The position numbers and the translations under genes are program-made. 64,000 bases of DNA from Aquabacterium sp029268225 (GTDB taxonomy: Bacteria; Pseudomonadota; Gammaproteobacteria; Burkholderiales; Burkholderiaceae_C), in NCBI RefSeq assembly GCF_037482285.1, contig NZ_JBBEYB010000006.1, positions 62,001 through 126,000 of the forward strand, read 5' to 3'. Within the stretch, counting starts at the first letter, position 1; the number at the start of each line of letters is the position of its first letter. The notes under the pieces are model-generated. The model worked only from the letters and a program-made list of their open reading frames with translations. It searched no databases and had not been told where the DNA came from. Below, piece by piece: positions 23,101 to 32,153 of this stretch.

Positions 23101-24102
23101 TCACTTGGCGATGACGCGGGCCATTTCCAGGCACTTGTTCGAGTAGCCCCACTCGTTGTCGTACCAGGCCACGACCTTCACGAAGGTCTTGTCCAGGGCG
23201 ATACCGGCTTCGGCATCGAACACCGAGGTGCAGCTTTCGCCACGGAAGTCGGTGGCCACGACCTTGTCTTCGGTGTAACCCAGCACGCCCTTCATGGCGC
23301 CTTCCGAAGCGGCCTTCATGGCGTTGCAGATGTCTTCGTACGAAGCTTCCTTGTTCAGCTCCACGGTCAGGTCCACCACCGACACGTCGGAGGTGGGCAC
23401 GCGGAAGGACATGCCGGTCAGCTTCTTGTTCAGCTCAGGAATCACCACGCCCACAGCCTTGGCAGCGCCGGTGCTGGAAGGAATGATGTTTTCCAGGATG
23501 CCACGGCCACCGCGCCAGTCTTTGTTCGACGGGCCGTCCACGGTCTTTTGCGTGGCGGTGGCAGCGTGCACGGTGGTCATCAGGCCGCGCTTGATGCCGA
23601 AGGTGTCGTTCAGCACCTTGGCCACGGGGGCCAGGCAGTTGGTGGTGCACGAAGCGTTCGAGATGATGGTCTGACCGGCGTAAGTCTTGTCGTTCACGCC
23701 GTAGACGAACATCGGTGTGTCGTCCTTGGACGGGGCCGACATGATGACCTTCTTGGCGCCCGCCTTGATGTGGGCTTCAGCGGTTTCCTTGGTCAGGAAC
23801 AGGCCGGTCGATTCGATCACGACGTCGGCGCCGACTTCGTCCCACTTCAACTCAGCGGGGTTCTTCACAGCGGTCAGACGGATCTTCTTGCCGTTGACGA
23901 CCAGGGTGTTGCCGTCCACGGACACGTCACCCTTGAAGCGGCCGTGCACGCTGTCGTACTTCAGCATGTAAGCCAGGTAGTCCGGCTCCAGCAGGTCGTT
24001 GATGCCGACGATTTCGACGTCGTTGGCGAAGTTCTGCACAGCAGCGCGGAACACCATGCGGCCGATGCGGCCAAAACCGTTGATACCAATCTTGATGGTC
24101 AT
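23101..24102 (-). CDS. gap: Glyceraldehyde-3-phosphate dehydrogenase, type I
   Basis: A 333-residue enzyme of normal length. The Rossmann start is MTIKIGINGFGRIGRMVFRA, and the catalytic Cys152 lies in SNASCTTNCLAP. The substrate-binding signature ATATQKTVDGPS and the C-terminal WYDNEWGYSNKCLEMA are intact. It oxidises glyceraldehyde 3-phosphate to 1,3-bisphosphoglycerate with NAD; Asp at the end of the second beta strand region (GINDLLEPDYLA) suits NAD preference. It follows tkt by 51 bases on the same strand, and the pair forms a carbon-metabolism operon ended by the hairpin at 23022-23055. Confidence 0.97.
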   Translation of the reverse strand: MTIKIGINGFGRIGRMVFRAAVQNFANDVEIVGINDLLEPDYLAYMLKYDSVHGRFKGDVSVDGNTLVVNGKKIRLTAVKNPAELKWDEVGADVVIESTGLFLTKETAEAHIKAGAKKVIMSAPSKDDTPMFVYGVNDKTYAGQTIISNASCTTNCLAPVAKVLNDTFGIKRGLMTTVHAATATQKTVDGPSNKDWRGGRGILENIIPSSTGAAKAVGVVIPELNKKLTGMSFRVPTSDVSVVDLTVELNKEASYEDICNAMKAASEGAMKGVLGYTEDKVVATDFRGESCTSVFDAEAGIALDKTFVKVVAWYDNEWGYSNKCLEMARVIAK

Positions 24103-24153
24103 GATCTTGTCTACCTTGCTCTAAGAAAACGAAAAACCGCTCAGGAAACCTGC

Positions 24154-26199
24154 TTACTTCTTCTTGGACAGCACCTTGCGCACCGTCGCCACCACGTTCT
24201 CGGTGGTGAAGCCGAAGTGCTTGAACAGCACGCCCGCCGGAGCCGACTCGCCGTAGGTGTCGATGCCGATCACGGCGTCGCAGCCATACTTCCACCAGAA
24301 GTCGGTCACACCCGCTTCAATGGCAATGCGCGGCAGCTTGTTGGGCAGCACGGCCTTCTTGTAGTCCATCGGCTGGCGGTCGAACACGGTGGTCGAAGGC
24401 ATCGACACCACGCGCACCGGGATCTTCAACTCGGCCAGTTGTTGCTGGGCGTGCAGCGCCAGTTGCACTTCCGAACCGGTGGCGATGATCACGGCCACCG
24501 GCTTCTTCTTCAGGCCCACTTCCGAAGGCTCGGCCAACACGTAAGCACCTTGGGTGATCACGTCGGCATCGGCCTTGGGCGCATAAGGCAGGTTCTGGCG
24601 CGACAGCAGCAGCGCGCTGGGGCGGTGCTTGTTGGCCAAGGCCATGGACCAGGCCACGGCGGTTTCGGTGGTGTCAGCCGGACGCCAGACATCCAGACCC
24701 GGGATCAGACGCAGGCTGGCGGCGTGCTCGACGGACTGGTGGGTCGGACCGTCTTCGCCCAGACCGATGGAGTCGTGGGTGAACACGTGCACCACGCGGG
24801 TCTTCATCAGCGCAGCCATGCGGATGGCGTTGCGGCTGTAGTCCGAGAAAGTCAGGAAGGTGCCGGCGTAGGGGATGTAGCCACCGTGCAGGGCCACGCC
24901 GTTCATGATGGCGGCCATGCCGAACTCGCGCACACCGTAGTTGATGTGGCGGCCGGGCTTGCCGTCGGTCAGCACGACCTTGCCTTCGTCGTCCACGCGG
25001 AAAGCGGGAGTGTTCTTCGTGTTGGTCAGGTTCGAGCCGGTCAGGTCGGCCGAGCCGCCCAGCATTTCCGGCACACCAGCGGTGAAGAACTCCAGCGCGA
25101 TCTGGCTGGCCTTGCGGCTGGCCACGGTCTCGGCCTTGTCGTGGGCTGCGGCCACGGCCTGCACCGCGATCTCGGCGAAGTTGGCGGGCAGCTCGCCAGC
25201 CATGCGGCGGGTGAACTCGGCAGCCAGCTCGGGGAAGGCCTTGGCGTAAGCGTCGAAACGCTGGTTCCAATCGTTGACGAGCAGCTCGCCATCGGCCTTG
25301 GCATTCCAGTCTTCGTAGACCTCGGCGGGAATCTCGAACGCACCGTGCGTCCAACCCAGGTTCTCGCGGGTCAGCTTGATTTCATCAGGGCCCAGGGGCT
25401 CGCCGTGCGCCTTGGCCGTGTTGGCGCGGTTGGGCGAACCATGGCCGATGGCCGTCTTGCACACGATCAGCGTGGGCTTGTCGGTGCTCAGCTTGGCCTT
25501 TTCGATGGCGCCGTCGATGGCGTCCACGTCATGGCCGTCCACATCGGTGATCACGTTCCAGCCGTAAGCGGCGAAACGCTGAGGCGTGTTGTCGATGAAC
25601 CAGGGCGTGACCTGGCCGTCGATGGAGATGCCGTTGTCGTCGTACAGGGCGATCAGCTTGTTGAGCTTCCAGGCGCCAGCCAGCGCGCAGGCTTCGTGGC
25701 TGATGCCTTCCATCAGGCAACCATCGCCCAGGAAGGCGTAGGTGTAATGGTTGACGATGCTGTGGCCTTCACGGTTGAACTCGGTGGCCAGCAGCTTCTC
25801 GGCCAGGGCCATGCCCACGGCGTTGGTGATGCCTTGGCCCAGCGGGCCCGTGGTCGTTTCAACGCCCGGGGTGATGCCCACTTCGGGGTGACCGGGTGTC
25901 TTGCTGTGCATCTGGCGGAAGGCCTTGAGGTCGTCGATCGACAGGTCGTAGCCAGAGAGATGCAGCAGCGAATAGATCAGCATCGAGGCGTGACCGTTGG
26001 ACAGCACGAAGCGGTCGCGGTCGGCCCACTGCGGCTGCGCCGGGTTGTGGCGCAGATGGCGCCCCCACAGAGCCACCGCCATGTCGGCCATGCCCATCGG
26101 GGCGCCGGGGTGACCGGAATTGGCTTGCTGGACGGCGTCCATGGCCAGCGCACGGATGGCGTTGGCCATGGCAGTGATGTTCTTGGTGGAGTTGGGCAT
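24154..26199 (-). CDS. tkt: Transketolase
   Basis: A 681-residue thiamine-diphosphate enzyme. Signatures are SGHPGAPMGMADMAVALW at the N-terminus, the cofactor segment GDGCLMEGISHEAC followed by DDNGISIDG, and the pyrimidine-domain stretch FTHDSIGLGEDGPTHQSVEH with RPADTTETAVAW. It transfers two-carbon ketol units in the non-oxidative pentose phosphate pathway, linking it to glycolysis. The ATG at 26199 gives the usual N-terminus. It is upstream of gap in the same orientation. Confidence 0.97.
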   Translation of the reverse strand: MPNSTKNITAMANAIRALAMDAVQQANSGHPGAPMGMADMAVALWGRHLRHNPAQPQWADRDRFVLSNGHASMLIYSLLHLSGYDLSIDDLKAFRQMHSKTPGHPEVGITPGVETTTGPLGQGITNAVGMALAEKLLATEFNREGHSIVNHYTYAFLGDGCLMEGISHEACALAGAWKLNKLIALYDDNGISIDGQVTPWFIDNTPQRFAAYGWNVITDVDGHDVDAIDGAIEKAKLSTDKPTLIVCKTAIGHGSPNRANTAKAHGEPLGPDEIKLTRENLGWTHGAFEIPAEVYEDWNAKADGELLVNDWNQRFDAYAKAFPELAAEFTRRMAGELPANFAEIAVQAVAAAHDKAETVASRKASQIALEFFTAGVPEMLGGSADLTGSNLTNTKNTPAFRVDDEGKVVLTDGKPGRHINYGVREFGMAAIMNGVALHGGYIPYAGTFLTFSDYSRNAIRMAALMKTRVVHVFTHDSIGLGEDGPTHQSVEHAASLRLIPGLDVWRPADTTETAVAWSMALANKHRPSALLLSRQNLPYAPKADADVITQGAYVLAEPSEVGLKKKPVAVIIATGSEVQLALHAQQQLAELKIPVRVVSMPSTTVFDRQPMDYKKAVLPNKLPRIAIEAGVTDFWWKYGCDAVIGIDTYGESAPAGVLFKHFGFTTENVVATVRKVLSKKK

Positions 26200-26278
26200 G
26201 GTGGGATGGCGCAGAGACGGAAAACCGGCATTTTATCCGCTGGCAGACCTCCGCAGATCGAATCGACTGATCCCCCCG

Positions 26279-27205
26279 CTAAACGCCCACTCGCCATTGC
26301 GCGGGTGATCCACGCATAGACAGCCCCGGGATCACAACAGGCAGCACTTCACGTTGCAATTCACGGAATCGCGCCAAGATTGCTGCATCGCCGTCTTGCG
26401 CCAAGGCCACCTTCAGTTGATCCATCTCCGCCAATACATGACCAAGATGCAGTGTGTGGGGCAGCCTGACCATCTTGCCTCCCGGGTAGTTCGCAACCCG
26501 GAATGGATGAACTCGCCCCAGCAAGTAGGAGGCGATGCGCTCCATTACAAAAACTTTGCGCTGCACCAGCTTGGATGCCCCGCTCGCCACGGTGTACACA
26601 AAGCCTTCGCAGAGTCCTTCTCGCAACTCCCCTTGCTCAGATGCTTGAACCAGGCGCTCACACACGGCCAACCATGTTCGCCAGAACGCGGGCTTGGCGA
26701 AAAAGAAATTGGAGAACACCGCGCTGTGTGCGTGATGCACCATGCGCGCCACCTCGCATTCATCCCCCATGCCGCTGAAAAAACGCTGGCAAACCTCGAC
26801 AAAGCCCGGGTCAAACAGTTGTTGCTGCTCAAAGACGTTCAGAAAACAAGCGACATGCTCGGGGTAGGGTGAGAACAACACCACATCTGCCTGTGGCACC
26901 GACTCAATAAAGGCCAGTACATCTGCACCACTGAGCCCTGTCTTCAGAGCAAACTTGGGCGACAAAAACCCGTACAACGTGGACTCATCAATGTCTGCCT
27001 CTGCGAAGAACCGCCTGATCGGCCAGTACTCAAACCAATCCGGCTTGGTTGCTTGATCGTTCGCTAAAGGCTCGAAGTCTGGATCGACCATCAAACGGCT
27101 CGCCTCGTCGTACACGATCTGGAAGCCTCGCACCCCAGGCAAAGCGATGGCCTGCGAACGCCCCCCACTCCGCCCCCACGTCAAGATCCGCTTCACAAAT
27201 TGCAC
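26279..27205 (-). CDS. Protein of unknown function in the glycan cluster
   Basis: About 308 residues with no signal peptide or membrane helix and no motif I can assign. Notable segments are FQIVYDEASRLMVDPDFEPL, WFEYWPIRRFF, STLYGFLSPKFALKTGLSG, FSPYPEHVACFLNVFEQ and a C-terminal MVRLPHTLHLGHVLAEMDQLKVAL. The pattern of conserved Trp/Tyr/Phe and acidic residues and the position next to glycosyltransferase genes suggest glycan synthesis or modification; that is inference. No ATG opens the frame. A GTG at 27205 with GGGA seven bases upstream is my choice; a GTG at 27262 is possible. The base composition is lower in GC than the flanking tkt gene. It diverges from the glycosyltransferase at 27310. 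Confidence 0.65.
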   Translation of the reverse strand: MQFVKRILTWGRSGGRSQAIALPGVRGFQIVYDEASRLMVDPDFEPLANDQATKPDWFEYWPIRRFFAEADIDESTLYGFLSPKFALKTGLSGADVLAFIESVPQADVVLFSPYPEHVACFLNVFEQQQLFDPGFVEVCQRFFSGMGDECEVARMVHHAHSAVFSNFFFAKPAFWRTWLAVCERLVQASEQGELREGLCEGFVYTVASGASKLVQRKVFVMERIASYLLGRVHPFRVANYPGGKMVRLPHTLHLGHVLAEMDQLKVALAQDGDAAILARFRELQREVLPVVIPGLSMRGSPAQWRVGV

Positions 27206-27309
27206 AGTACATTCCCAGACATCAGCGATACCCTTCGCGCCCCGCAGAGCGTCAAGCGCCACAAGCTAACATTCGTCACCCTCGGCCAAAGCACCTCATC
27301 GCAAACACC

Positions 27310-28083
27310 ATGCGTCATATCCACTGGCTGCGCAACACGCTCCGCAACAAGTTCAATCGCACCTTCATTGGCAAAGCGCTTGTCAACCTCACCACACCCG
27401 ATCAGCAATCAATTTGCTTCGTCTCGGCTACCCGACTCAGCGAAAAAGACTTTTGGACCAAGAGCCTACTGGGCCGAAGCCTGCGCCCGCGCCTGAATCA
27501 GAGCACCATCACCTGCCGCATCGCGTTCGACAACACCCGTGGCTTACCAGACATCTACAACGAAGCCATTCAAGGTATTGAGGCCGATATTTTGGTGTTC
27601 CTGCATGACGATGTATGGCTGGAAGACACGCAATTGATGCAGAAAATCAGGGCGGCACTCAAGTGGAATGACGTGATCGGGGTGGCCGGCAACATCCGCA
27701 GAGTAGCCGGTCAACCCGCTTGGCTTTTCCTGCGAGGAGCGGATGGCAATTTGGAGCTCGATCGCCCCAACCTGTCTGGCAGCATCAAACACGGTGAACC
27801 TGGCAAATCCGCGCCATCGCACTTTGGCGCCGCCCCCGCTGCATGCGAGTTGATGGATGGGGTGTTCCTTGCTGCCAAACGACAAGGTCTGCTGGCCTCG
27901 AACGTCGGATTCGACCCCGCGTTCAAATTTGATTTTTATGACATGGACTTCTGCCGCGCAGCTCGTCAAGCTGGGCTGACCTTGAGCACCTGGCCCATCG
28001 ACCTGATTCACCTCAGCTCAGGCCTGTTTGGCAGCGCGTCATGGCAAGCAATGGAAAAAGTGTACTTCGCCAAATGGTCATGA
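27310..28083 (+). CDS. Glycosyltransferase, GT-A/family 2-like
   Basis: A 257-residue cytosolic protein with a GT-A-type core: ICFVSATRLSEKDFW at the first strand, DNTRGLPDIYNEAI, and the metal-binding DxD-like motif LVFLHDDVWLED. Later motifs VAGNIRR, GVFLAAKR and FDPAFKFDFYDMDFCRAARQAGL correspond to the acceptor region of such enzymes. It probably transfers a sugar from a nucleotide donor; donor and acceptor are unknown. The ATG at 27310 precedes the domain directly. The gene overlaps the end of the convergent methyltransferase gene by six bases. Confidence 0.82.
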   Translation: MRHIHWLRNTLRNKFNRTFIGKALVNLTTPDQQSICFVSATRLSEKDFWTKSLLGRSLRPRLNQSTITCRIAFDNTRGLPDIYNEAIQGIEADILVFLHDDVWLEDTQLMQKIRAALKWNDVIGVAGNIRRVAGQPAWLFLRGADGNLELDRPNLSGSIKHGEPGKSAPSHFGAAPAACELMDGVFLAAKRQGLLASNVGFDPAFKFDFYDMDFCRAARQAGLTLSTWPIDLIHLSSGLFGSASWQAMEKVYFAKWS

Positions 28084-28779
28084 AGCGCCGCTTGGCACCG
28101 TCGCTCTGATGACATATTGCAAGGGGCGCGCATCCAAAACAGCCTCCCGTGGATCAGCGCCGCTCACCTCGGCCAACTCCTCGATGACCGGCGCAACAAC
28201 ATCGTAGCCCGGCTCAACGAATACGCGAGGAATCAAAGCGTCCACTGCAAACCCTGCCTCTGCAAACATTTGCAAGATGGTTTTACGTGTGAACCACCTC
28301 AGGTGAGTTCGGTCCAGCAAACCCGACGCTTCGTAGCGAAACTCACCGACATTGAGTCTCACCTGCACCGACCAATGCTGAGCATTCGGGATACATGCCA
28401 CCACGACGCCACCAGGCTGCATCGACTCCCGCACGCGCCGTAGCACCGCCCACGGGTCCTTCATGTGCTCCAAGGTGTCGCCAAACACCCAGACATCGGC
28501 TCCCATGCTATAAAAATTTTCTGGGGCCTGATCGATGTCCAGCACCTTGACCTCGTCACAATGGCGACGCGCGAGGTCGACATAAGACGCATCGATATCG
28601 CACCCGAGATACCAACACCCCGGATTACGCAATTTGTAGTCCCGCGCCAGCGCGCCAGAACTGCAACCAATCTCCACGATGCGTCGCGCATGGAGCGGCA
28701 TCACCCCCAGCAAATCGGGATTGGAGTCCTCATGAACCGGTGTCTGCTGCATTGCGTCACTCACCCTCAACACTGACAT
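28078..28779 (-). CDS. SAM-dependent methyltransferase, class I
   Basis: A 233-residue protein with a Rossmann methyltransferase core: RRIVEIGCSSGALARDYK (motif I), YLGCDIDASYVDLARRH (acidic end of strand 2), VKVLDIDQAPE, and VWVFGDTLEHMKDPWAVLRRV. The DTLEHM stretch is common in Methyltransf_11/23-type enzymes acting on sugars, lipids or small molecules. The following VVACIPNAQHWS and LDRTHLRWFTRKT are typical of cell-surface glycan clusters. The ATG at 28779 overlaps the end of the large glycosyltransferase gene by 13 bases, so the two are translationally coupled. It may cap or decorate a glycan, which is inference. Confidence 0.85.
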   Translation of the reverse strand: MSVLRVSDAMQQTPVHEDSNPDLLGVMPLHARRIVEIGCSSGALARDYKLRNPGCWYLGCDIDASYVDLARRHCDEVKVLDIDQAPENFYSMGADVWVFGDTLEHMKDPWAVLRRVRESMQPGGVVVACIPNAQHWSVQVRLNVGEFRYEASGLLDRTHLRWFTRKTILQMFAEAGFAVDALIPRVFVEPGYDVVAPVIEELAEVSGADPREAVLDARPLQYVIRATVPSGAS

Positions 28780-31748
28780 GCGCCGGCCCACGCACGCAAG
28801 GCCATCACGGCCTCGTCCAAATGAGCCTGCGGCGCCGACAAAACCATGCCGTCATCCCGATCCATGCTGAAAAGCGGGAAATCATATTTCTCCTGCAACC
28901 TCAGCAACCCGGGATAGCGCTCTTCGCGGGGCTGCTCCGGCAATGCACGCACCAGTATGCCCAGACCGCGATGAACCGCCAACTGCCCCCCCGCCTGCCC
29001 CAGCCGGTAGGACCACTCTTCCTCCAGCGCCCAACCCACGCCAACCAACTCGTCGTCGAAATCCGTCACTGGCAAGCCGCCGCCCAAGCGCACACCCAAA
29101 ACCACGCCATCCAAAATGGACTGCTGTCCCACCAGCATGTCACCAGACGTGCCCAAACACTGCACGTCGTACATGCCCGGCGCATCGCGCGCCTCGACGA
29201 TAAAGCCAGCCGACTTGACGGCAAACTCATCGCCGCGCCAGTGAGAGCGTGTCCAACGTGTCGCCCCGGCCACACTGACCGCAGTGTGCTGCGCCAACGA
29301 CGCCAACATGACTGCCAAGAAATCGGGAGCCACGGCCTCAGCCACCCACTGCATGATGATCAACACATCGGCGTGACCACCGGTCATCCAGGCTTGATAC
29401 GCTCGACCTCGAGCACGCTCACTGCACCGCTCAAACTTCACAGAGCAACCAGCAGGCACGCGCCAGGTGCTCTGCATCCGCATCACCCACGCATCAAAAT
29501 ACTCAGGATCATCGCAAGGCACCAAGACCACCACGCGTTTCGGCTCAGGGCCAAAACCTGTCGTCTCTGAGGCCGGGGGCACGTCTTCGCCCCGTGCGCT
29601 CAAACAGGCGCGATACAGGCGCAACTGCGCCACGTCGAATGAATCGCTGGAGCCCACCGCCTCCGCACGCGCCAACCAGTCTTGCGCGGCGATCAGATCA
29701 CCCGAGATCAGCAACCATCGGATGACCACAATCATGGCACCGACCTGATCGTCGCGGTCGAACGTTGGCAGCCGCTCCGACAGATAGGCGATTGCCTCAC
29801 CGTAGCTTCCCTTGTCTCCCAACTGCTGCGCCACAAACAAATGCGCACCGCCGTGGTCGGGATGCAGCGCCAAACAATGATTCAGGATCCGGACAGCGGC
29901 GTCCCCATTACCAGCTCGCCACACGCCGTAGGCACGCCGCATCAACTCCTTGGCCGGCAACGGGGGAATGTCGTGCTGGTAACTCAGGCCATCTTGGTGC
30001 TTGTCACGCAGATATGCCTCACAAGCTTGTTCAAAATCATGAGCAAACATTTGCCCATTACCCAGCGAAGTCTCTTTGAAACGCCCCCTGGCTGTACGCT
30101 TGAACGTGCGCAAGAAATCAGCATCGTGGGCTGCCTGAATGGCTTTCTGCACATAGGCCTCGTCGCTGTGCGCAACCCAATCCTCAAAACCCAGGTTCGC
30201 CATGGCAGACAAGCCCATGCGACTGATCAGCGAGTCGCCAGCTCGCGTGATCACCGGAACCCCCATATAAGTCGCAAAACAAGTCGTGGTCCCACCATTG
30301 AAAGGGTAGGTATCGAGAATGATGTCGATGTCGTTATAGGAGTTGAAGTACGCCGCGCCGCCCTGCGCATCCAGCAGGTCAACGCGCTCCATGTCAAAGC
30401 CATGCTCGGCCATCCGCTTCGCCATTGCCGCCCTGGCATTCGGATCTTCAAAGTTGATGGCGCGAATGGCCAACCGGCTGCCAGGCACTCCGTCCAAAAT
30501 GCGACGCCACAGCCCCATCACCTCGGGGTTGATCTTGGCAATGTTACCCACACAAGCAAACGTCACAAAGCCGTTGCGCTCCGATGGAGGCACATCAGCC
30601 AACGTCCCCTCATCGGTATCCATGGGGTCATAGCACCAGAAGGAGGACGGCAGCACCATTGGCTTCTCGGCGTAATGGTGCGCCACATGATCATTCGCAA
30701 TGAAGCGGTCGATCATCTTCGCATCAATCGACGTGAGCCCTGTCGTCGGGGGGTAGCCAATACCCGTGATCTGCAAAGCGGCAAAACGATTGTTCTTGAA
30801 CAACAACAAGCGGTTGGCCGAGGTATGCCCCGCCATTTCCACCAAGATGTCGAGTTGATGAGATCGCATCAACTCGAACAGTTGCACGTCATTGAGCAAA
30901 AACACGTCGTGAAAGTGGTCGCATGACACCTTCATGGCCTCAGTCTGGGCATCCGATGCGAAGCAATCGTGATACAGATGCACCTCAAAGCGTGAGCGAT
31001 CGTGATTTTCGAGCAGAGGACGGAAAAAATATCGAACGGAATGATTGCGCAAGTCCGGCGACCAGTAACCGATCCGGAGCTTCCCTTCCGTTGGCACACG
31101 GCTTGGCAATGGCGTGATCGTGCAGTCTTCACCGACCTCTTGGGCTCGGCGCTTGGCCTCATCGGCCAACAAGGTGTCACGCAAGGTGGCCGCCCAGAAG
31201 CGATGCTCCATTGCGGTCTCTTGCTCGCTGCCACAGTAACTCAATGGAAACAGATAGGCATTGGCCATGCGCAGGCTGTCAAATGCGCCTAACCACCCCT
31301 TCATGTAGAAATGCCGCGCGCGCGCTGTGTCTCCCATCTTGAAGCACAGGGCGGCATAAATTGCATAAATATTCCCGAAGTCTGGCTCACAGATATGAAT
31401 GTGTTCCAGCAACTCCAGCGCACGGGTAGTTTCTCGGTTATCGACCAAGCTTTTGGCGTAGTTGGCCACGCCAGGTATATACGCGTCATTCAGCGAATAC
31501 GCCAACTCAAACTGCGCCCGCCCCTCTTGCTCACGGCCCACGTCCACATAGCACGCCCCCAAGCTGTTGATCAACTCCACATTCTGTTTGTCAACAGCCA
31601 AGCATTCTTCGTACAGCAAGATGGCCTCGTGCAACTCACCGCGCATACGGTGGTTATCAGCATCACGGATCTTGGCATTCAAGTCGAACGCGTCCACCTT
31701 CGACGCCTTCCGAAAGCCCAACAGACGACCAAACAGCGAGGACAGCAT
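28767..31748 (-). CDS. TPR / O-GlcNAc-transferase-type (GT41) glycosyltransferase with extra C-terminal domain
   Basis: A 993-residue cytosolic protein. Residues of about 20-150 contain TPR repeats (EAILLYEECLAVDKQNVELI, ALELLEHIHICEPDFGNIYA). Residues of about 220-600 form the catalytic region of the SPINDLY/OGT family: RIGYWSPDLRNHSVRYFF, HDCFASDAQTEAMK, MAGHTSANRLLLF, ITGIGYPPTTGL, FVTFACVGNIAKINPEV, NDIDIILDTYPFNGGTTT and MGVPVITRAGDS. A second TPR block follows at about 610-720. The last 230 residues look like a degenerate GT-A/family 2 region (VVVLVPCDDPEYFDAW, DVLIIMQWVAEAV, TDFDDELVGVGWALEEEW). GT41 enzymes add sugars to Ser/Thr of cytosolic proteins, including flagellins. Position behind pilA suggests pilin as target (inference). 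ATG 31748 is preferred over the TTG one codon earlier. Confidence 0.85.
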   Translation of the reverse strand: MLSSLFGRLLGFRKASKVDAFDLNAKIRDADNHRMRGELHEAILLYEECLAVDKQNVELINSLGACYVDVGREQEGRAQFELAYSLNDAYIPGVANYAKSLVDNRETTRALELLEHIHICEPDFGNIYAIYAALCFKMGDTARARHFYMKGWLGAFDSLRMANAYLFPLSYCGSEQETAMEHRFWAATLRDTLLADEAKRRAQEVGEDCTITPLPSRVPTEGKLRIGYWSPDLRNHSVRYFFRPLLENHDRSRFEVHLYHDCFASDAQTEAMKVSCDHFHDVFLLNDVQLFELMRSHQLDILVEMAGHTSANRLLLFKNNRFAALQITGIGYPPTTGLTSIDAKMIDRFIANDHVAHHYAEKPMVLPSSFWCYDPMDTDEGTLADVPPSERNGFVTFACVGNIAKINPEVMGLWRRILDGVPGSRLAIRAINFEDPNARAAMAKRMAEHGFDMERVDLLDAQGGAAYFNSYNDIDIILDTYPFNGGTTTCFATYMGVPVITRAGDSLISRMGLSAMANLGFEDWVAHSDEAYVQKAIQAAHDADFLRTFKRTARGRFKETSLGNGQMFAHDFEQACEAYLRDKHQDGLSYQHDIPPLPAKELMRRAYGVWRAGNGDAAVRILNHCLALHPDHGGAHLFVAQQLGDKGSYGEAIAYLSERLPTFDRDDQVGAMIVVIRWLLISGDLIAAQDWLARAEAVGSSDSFDVAQLRLYRACLSARGEDVPPASETTGFGPEPKRVVVLVPCDDPEYFDAWVMRMQSTWRVPAGCSVKFERCSERARGRAYQAWMTGGHADVLIIMQWVAEAVAPDFLAVMLASLAQHTAVSVAGATRWTRSHWRGDEFAVKSAGFIVEARDAPGMYDVQCLGTSGDMLVGQQSILDGVVLGVRLGGGLPVTDFDDELVGVGWALEEEWSYRLGQAGGQLAVHRGLGILVRALPEQPREERYPGLLRLQEKYDFPLFSMDRDDGMVLSAPQAHLDEAVMALRAWAGACQC

Positions 31749-31772
31749 CAACTCACACCTTTACATGCCCGA

Positions 31773-32096
31773 TCAGGCGCTGGCTTTCTTGGACAAGGCC
31801 ACGACCAAACCCTCGGTGGCCATGTCGGCAAATTCATCAGGGTATCCGCACTCCTTCAGCCCCCATTTGAAGGCATTGGCCATCACAGCCCGCCCCATGA
31901 AGCCAATATTCTGGGCTTCCTTGAAATCGGACGCTGCTTTGTAAACACGCTCCAGATGTCGTGTGATTTTGTTAACCGAGACCTTACCGCGGCCATCCTG
32001 AATCAAGGTCGGCGGCAGATCTTTCACCAGCACAGCCAGCTGCTGAGCCACGAAGCTTTTCTCTTGTGTTCGGCTGAAGAAGTTCCAGATACTCAT
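31773..32096 (-). CDS. Small protein of unknown function between pilA and the GT41 gene
   Basis: A 107-residue protein, helical and mixed-charge, without signal peptide or membrane helix. It starts MSIWNFFSRTQEKSFVAQQL. The middle stretch VSVNKITRHLERVYKAASDF looks like an amphipathic helix. I do not recognise the family. The ATG at 32096 has GAGGT six bases upstream and is preferred to a codon at 32141, which would sit inside the pilA terminator hairpin region. It follows the pilA terminator and precedes the GT41 gene by 24 bases on the same strand, so it is probably co-expressed with the transferase. Confidence 0.7.
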   Translation of the reverse strand: MSIWNFFSRTQEKSFVAQQLAVLVKDLPPTLIQDGRGKVSVNKITRHLERVYKAASDFKEAQNIGFMGRAVMANAFKWGLKECGYPDEFADMATEGLVVALSKKASA

Positions 32097-32110
32097 GCAA
32101 TACCTCAAAT

Positions 32111-32135
32111 AGAAAAGCCCCTCGAAGAGGGGCTT
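32111..32135 (-). terminator. Rho-independent terminator of pilA
   Basis: Perfect 9-base stem, arms AAGCCCCTC (32115-32123) and GAGGGGCTT (32127-32135) with a GAA loop. On the minus strand a TTTTCT run follows. It begins 18 bases past the pilA stop codon, so the pilin message is mostly uncoupled from the downstream genes, with some read-through possible. Confidence 0.88.
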
Positions 32136-32153
32136 GCACAAAGCTCAATGAGC

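Noticed and set aside
23548..26319. A 923-codon open frame antisense to gap and tkt
   Set aside because: Low-complexity His/Gly/Val-rich product typical of antisense high-GC codons; both enzymes are clear on the minus strand.
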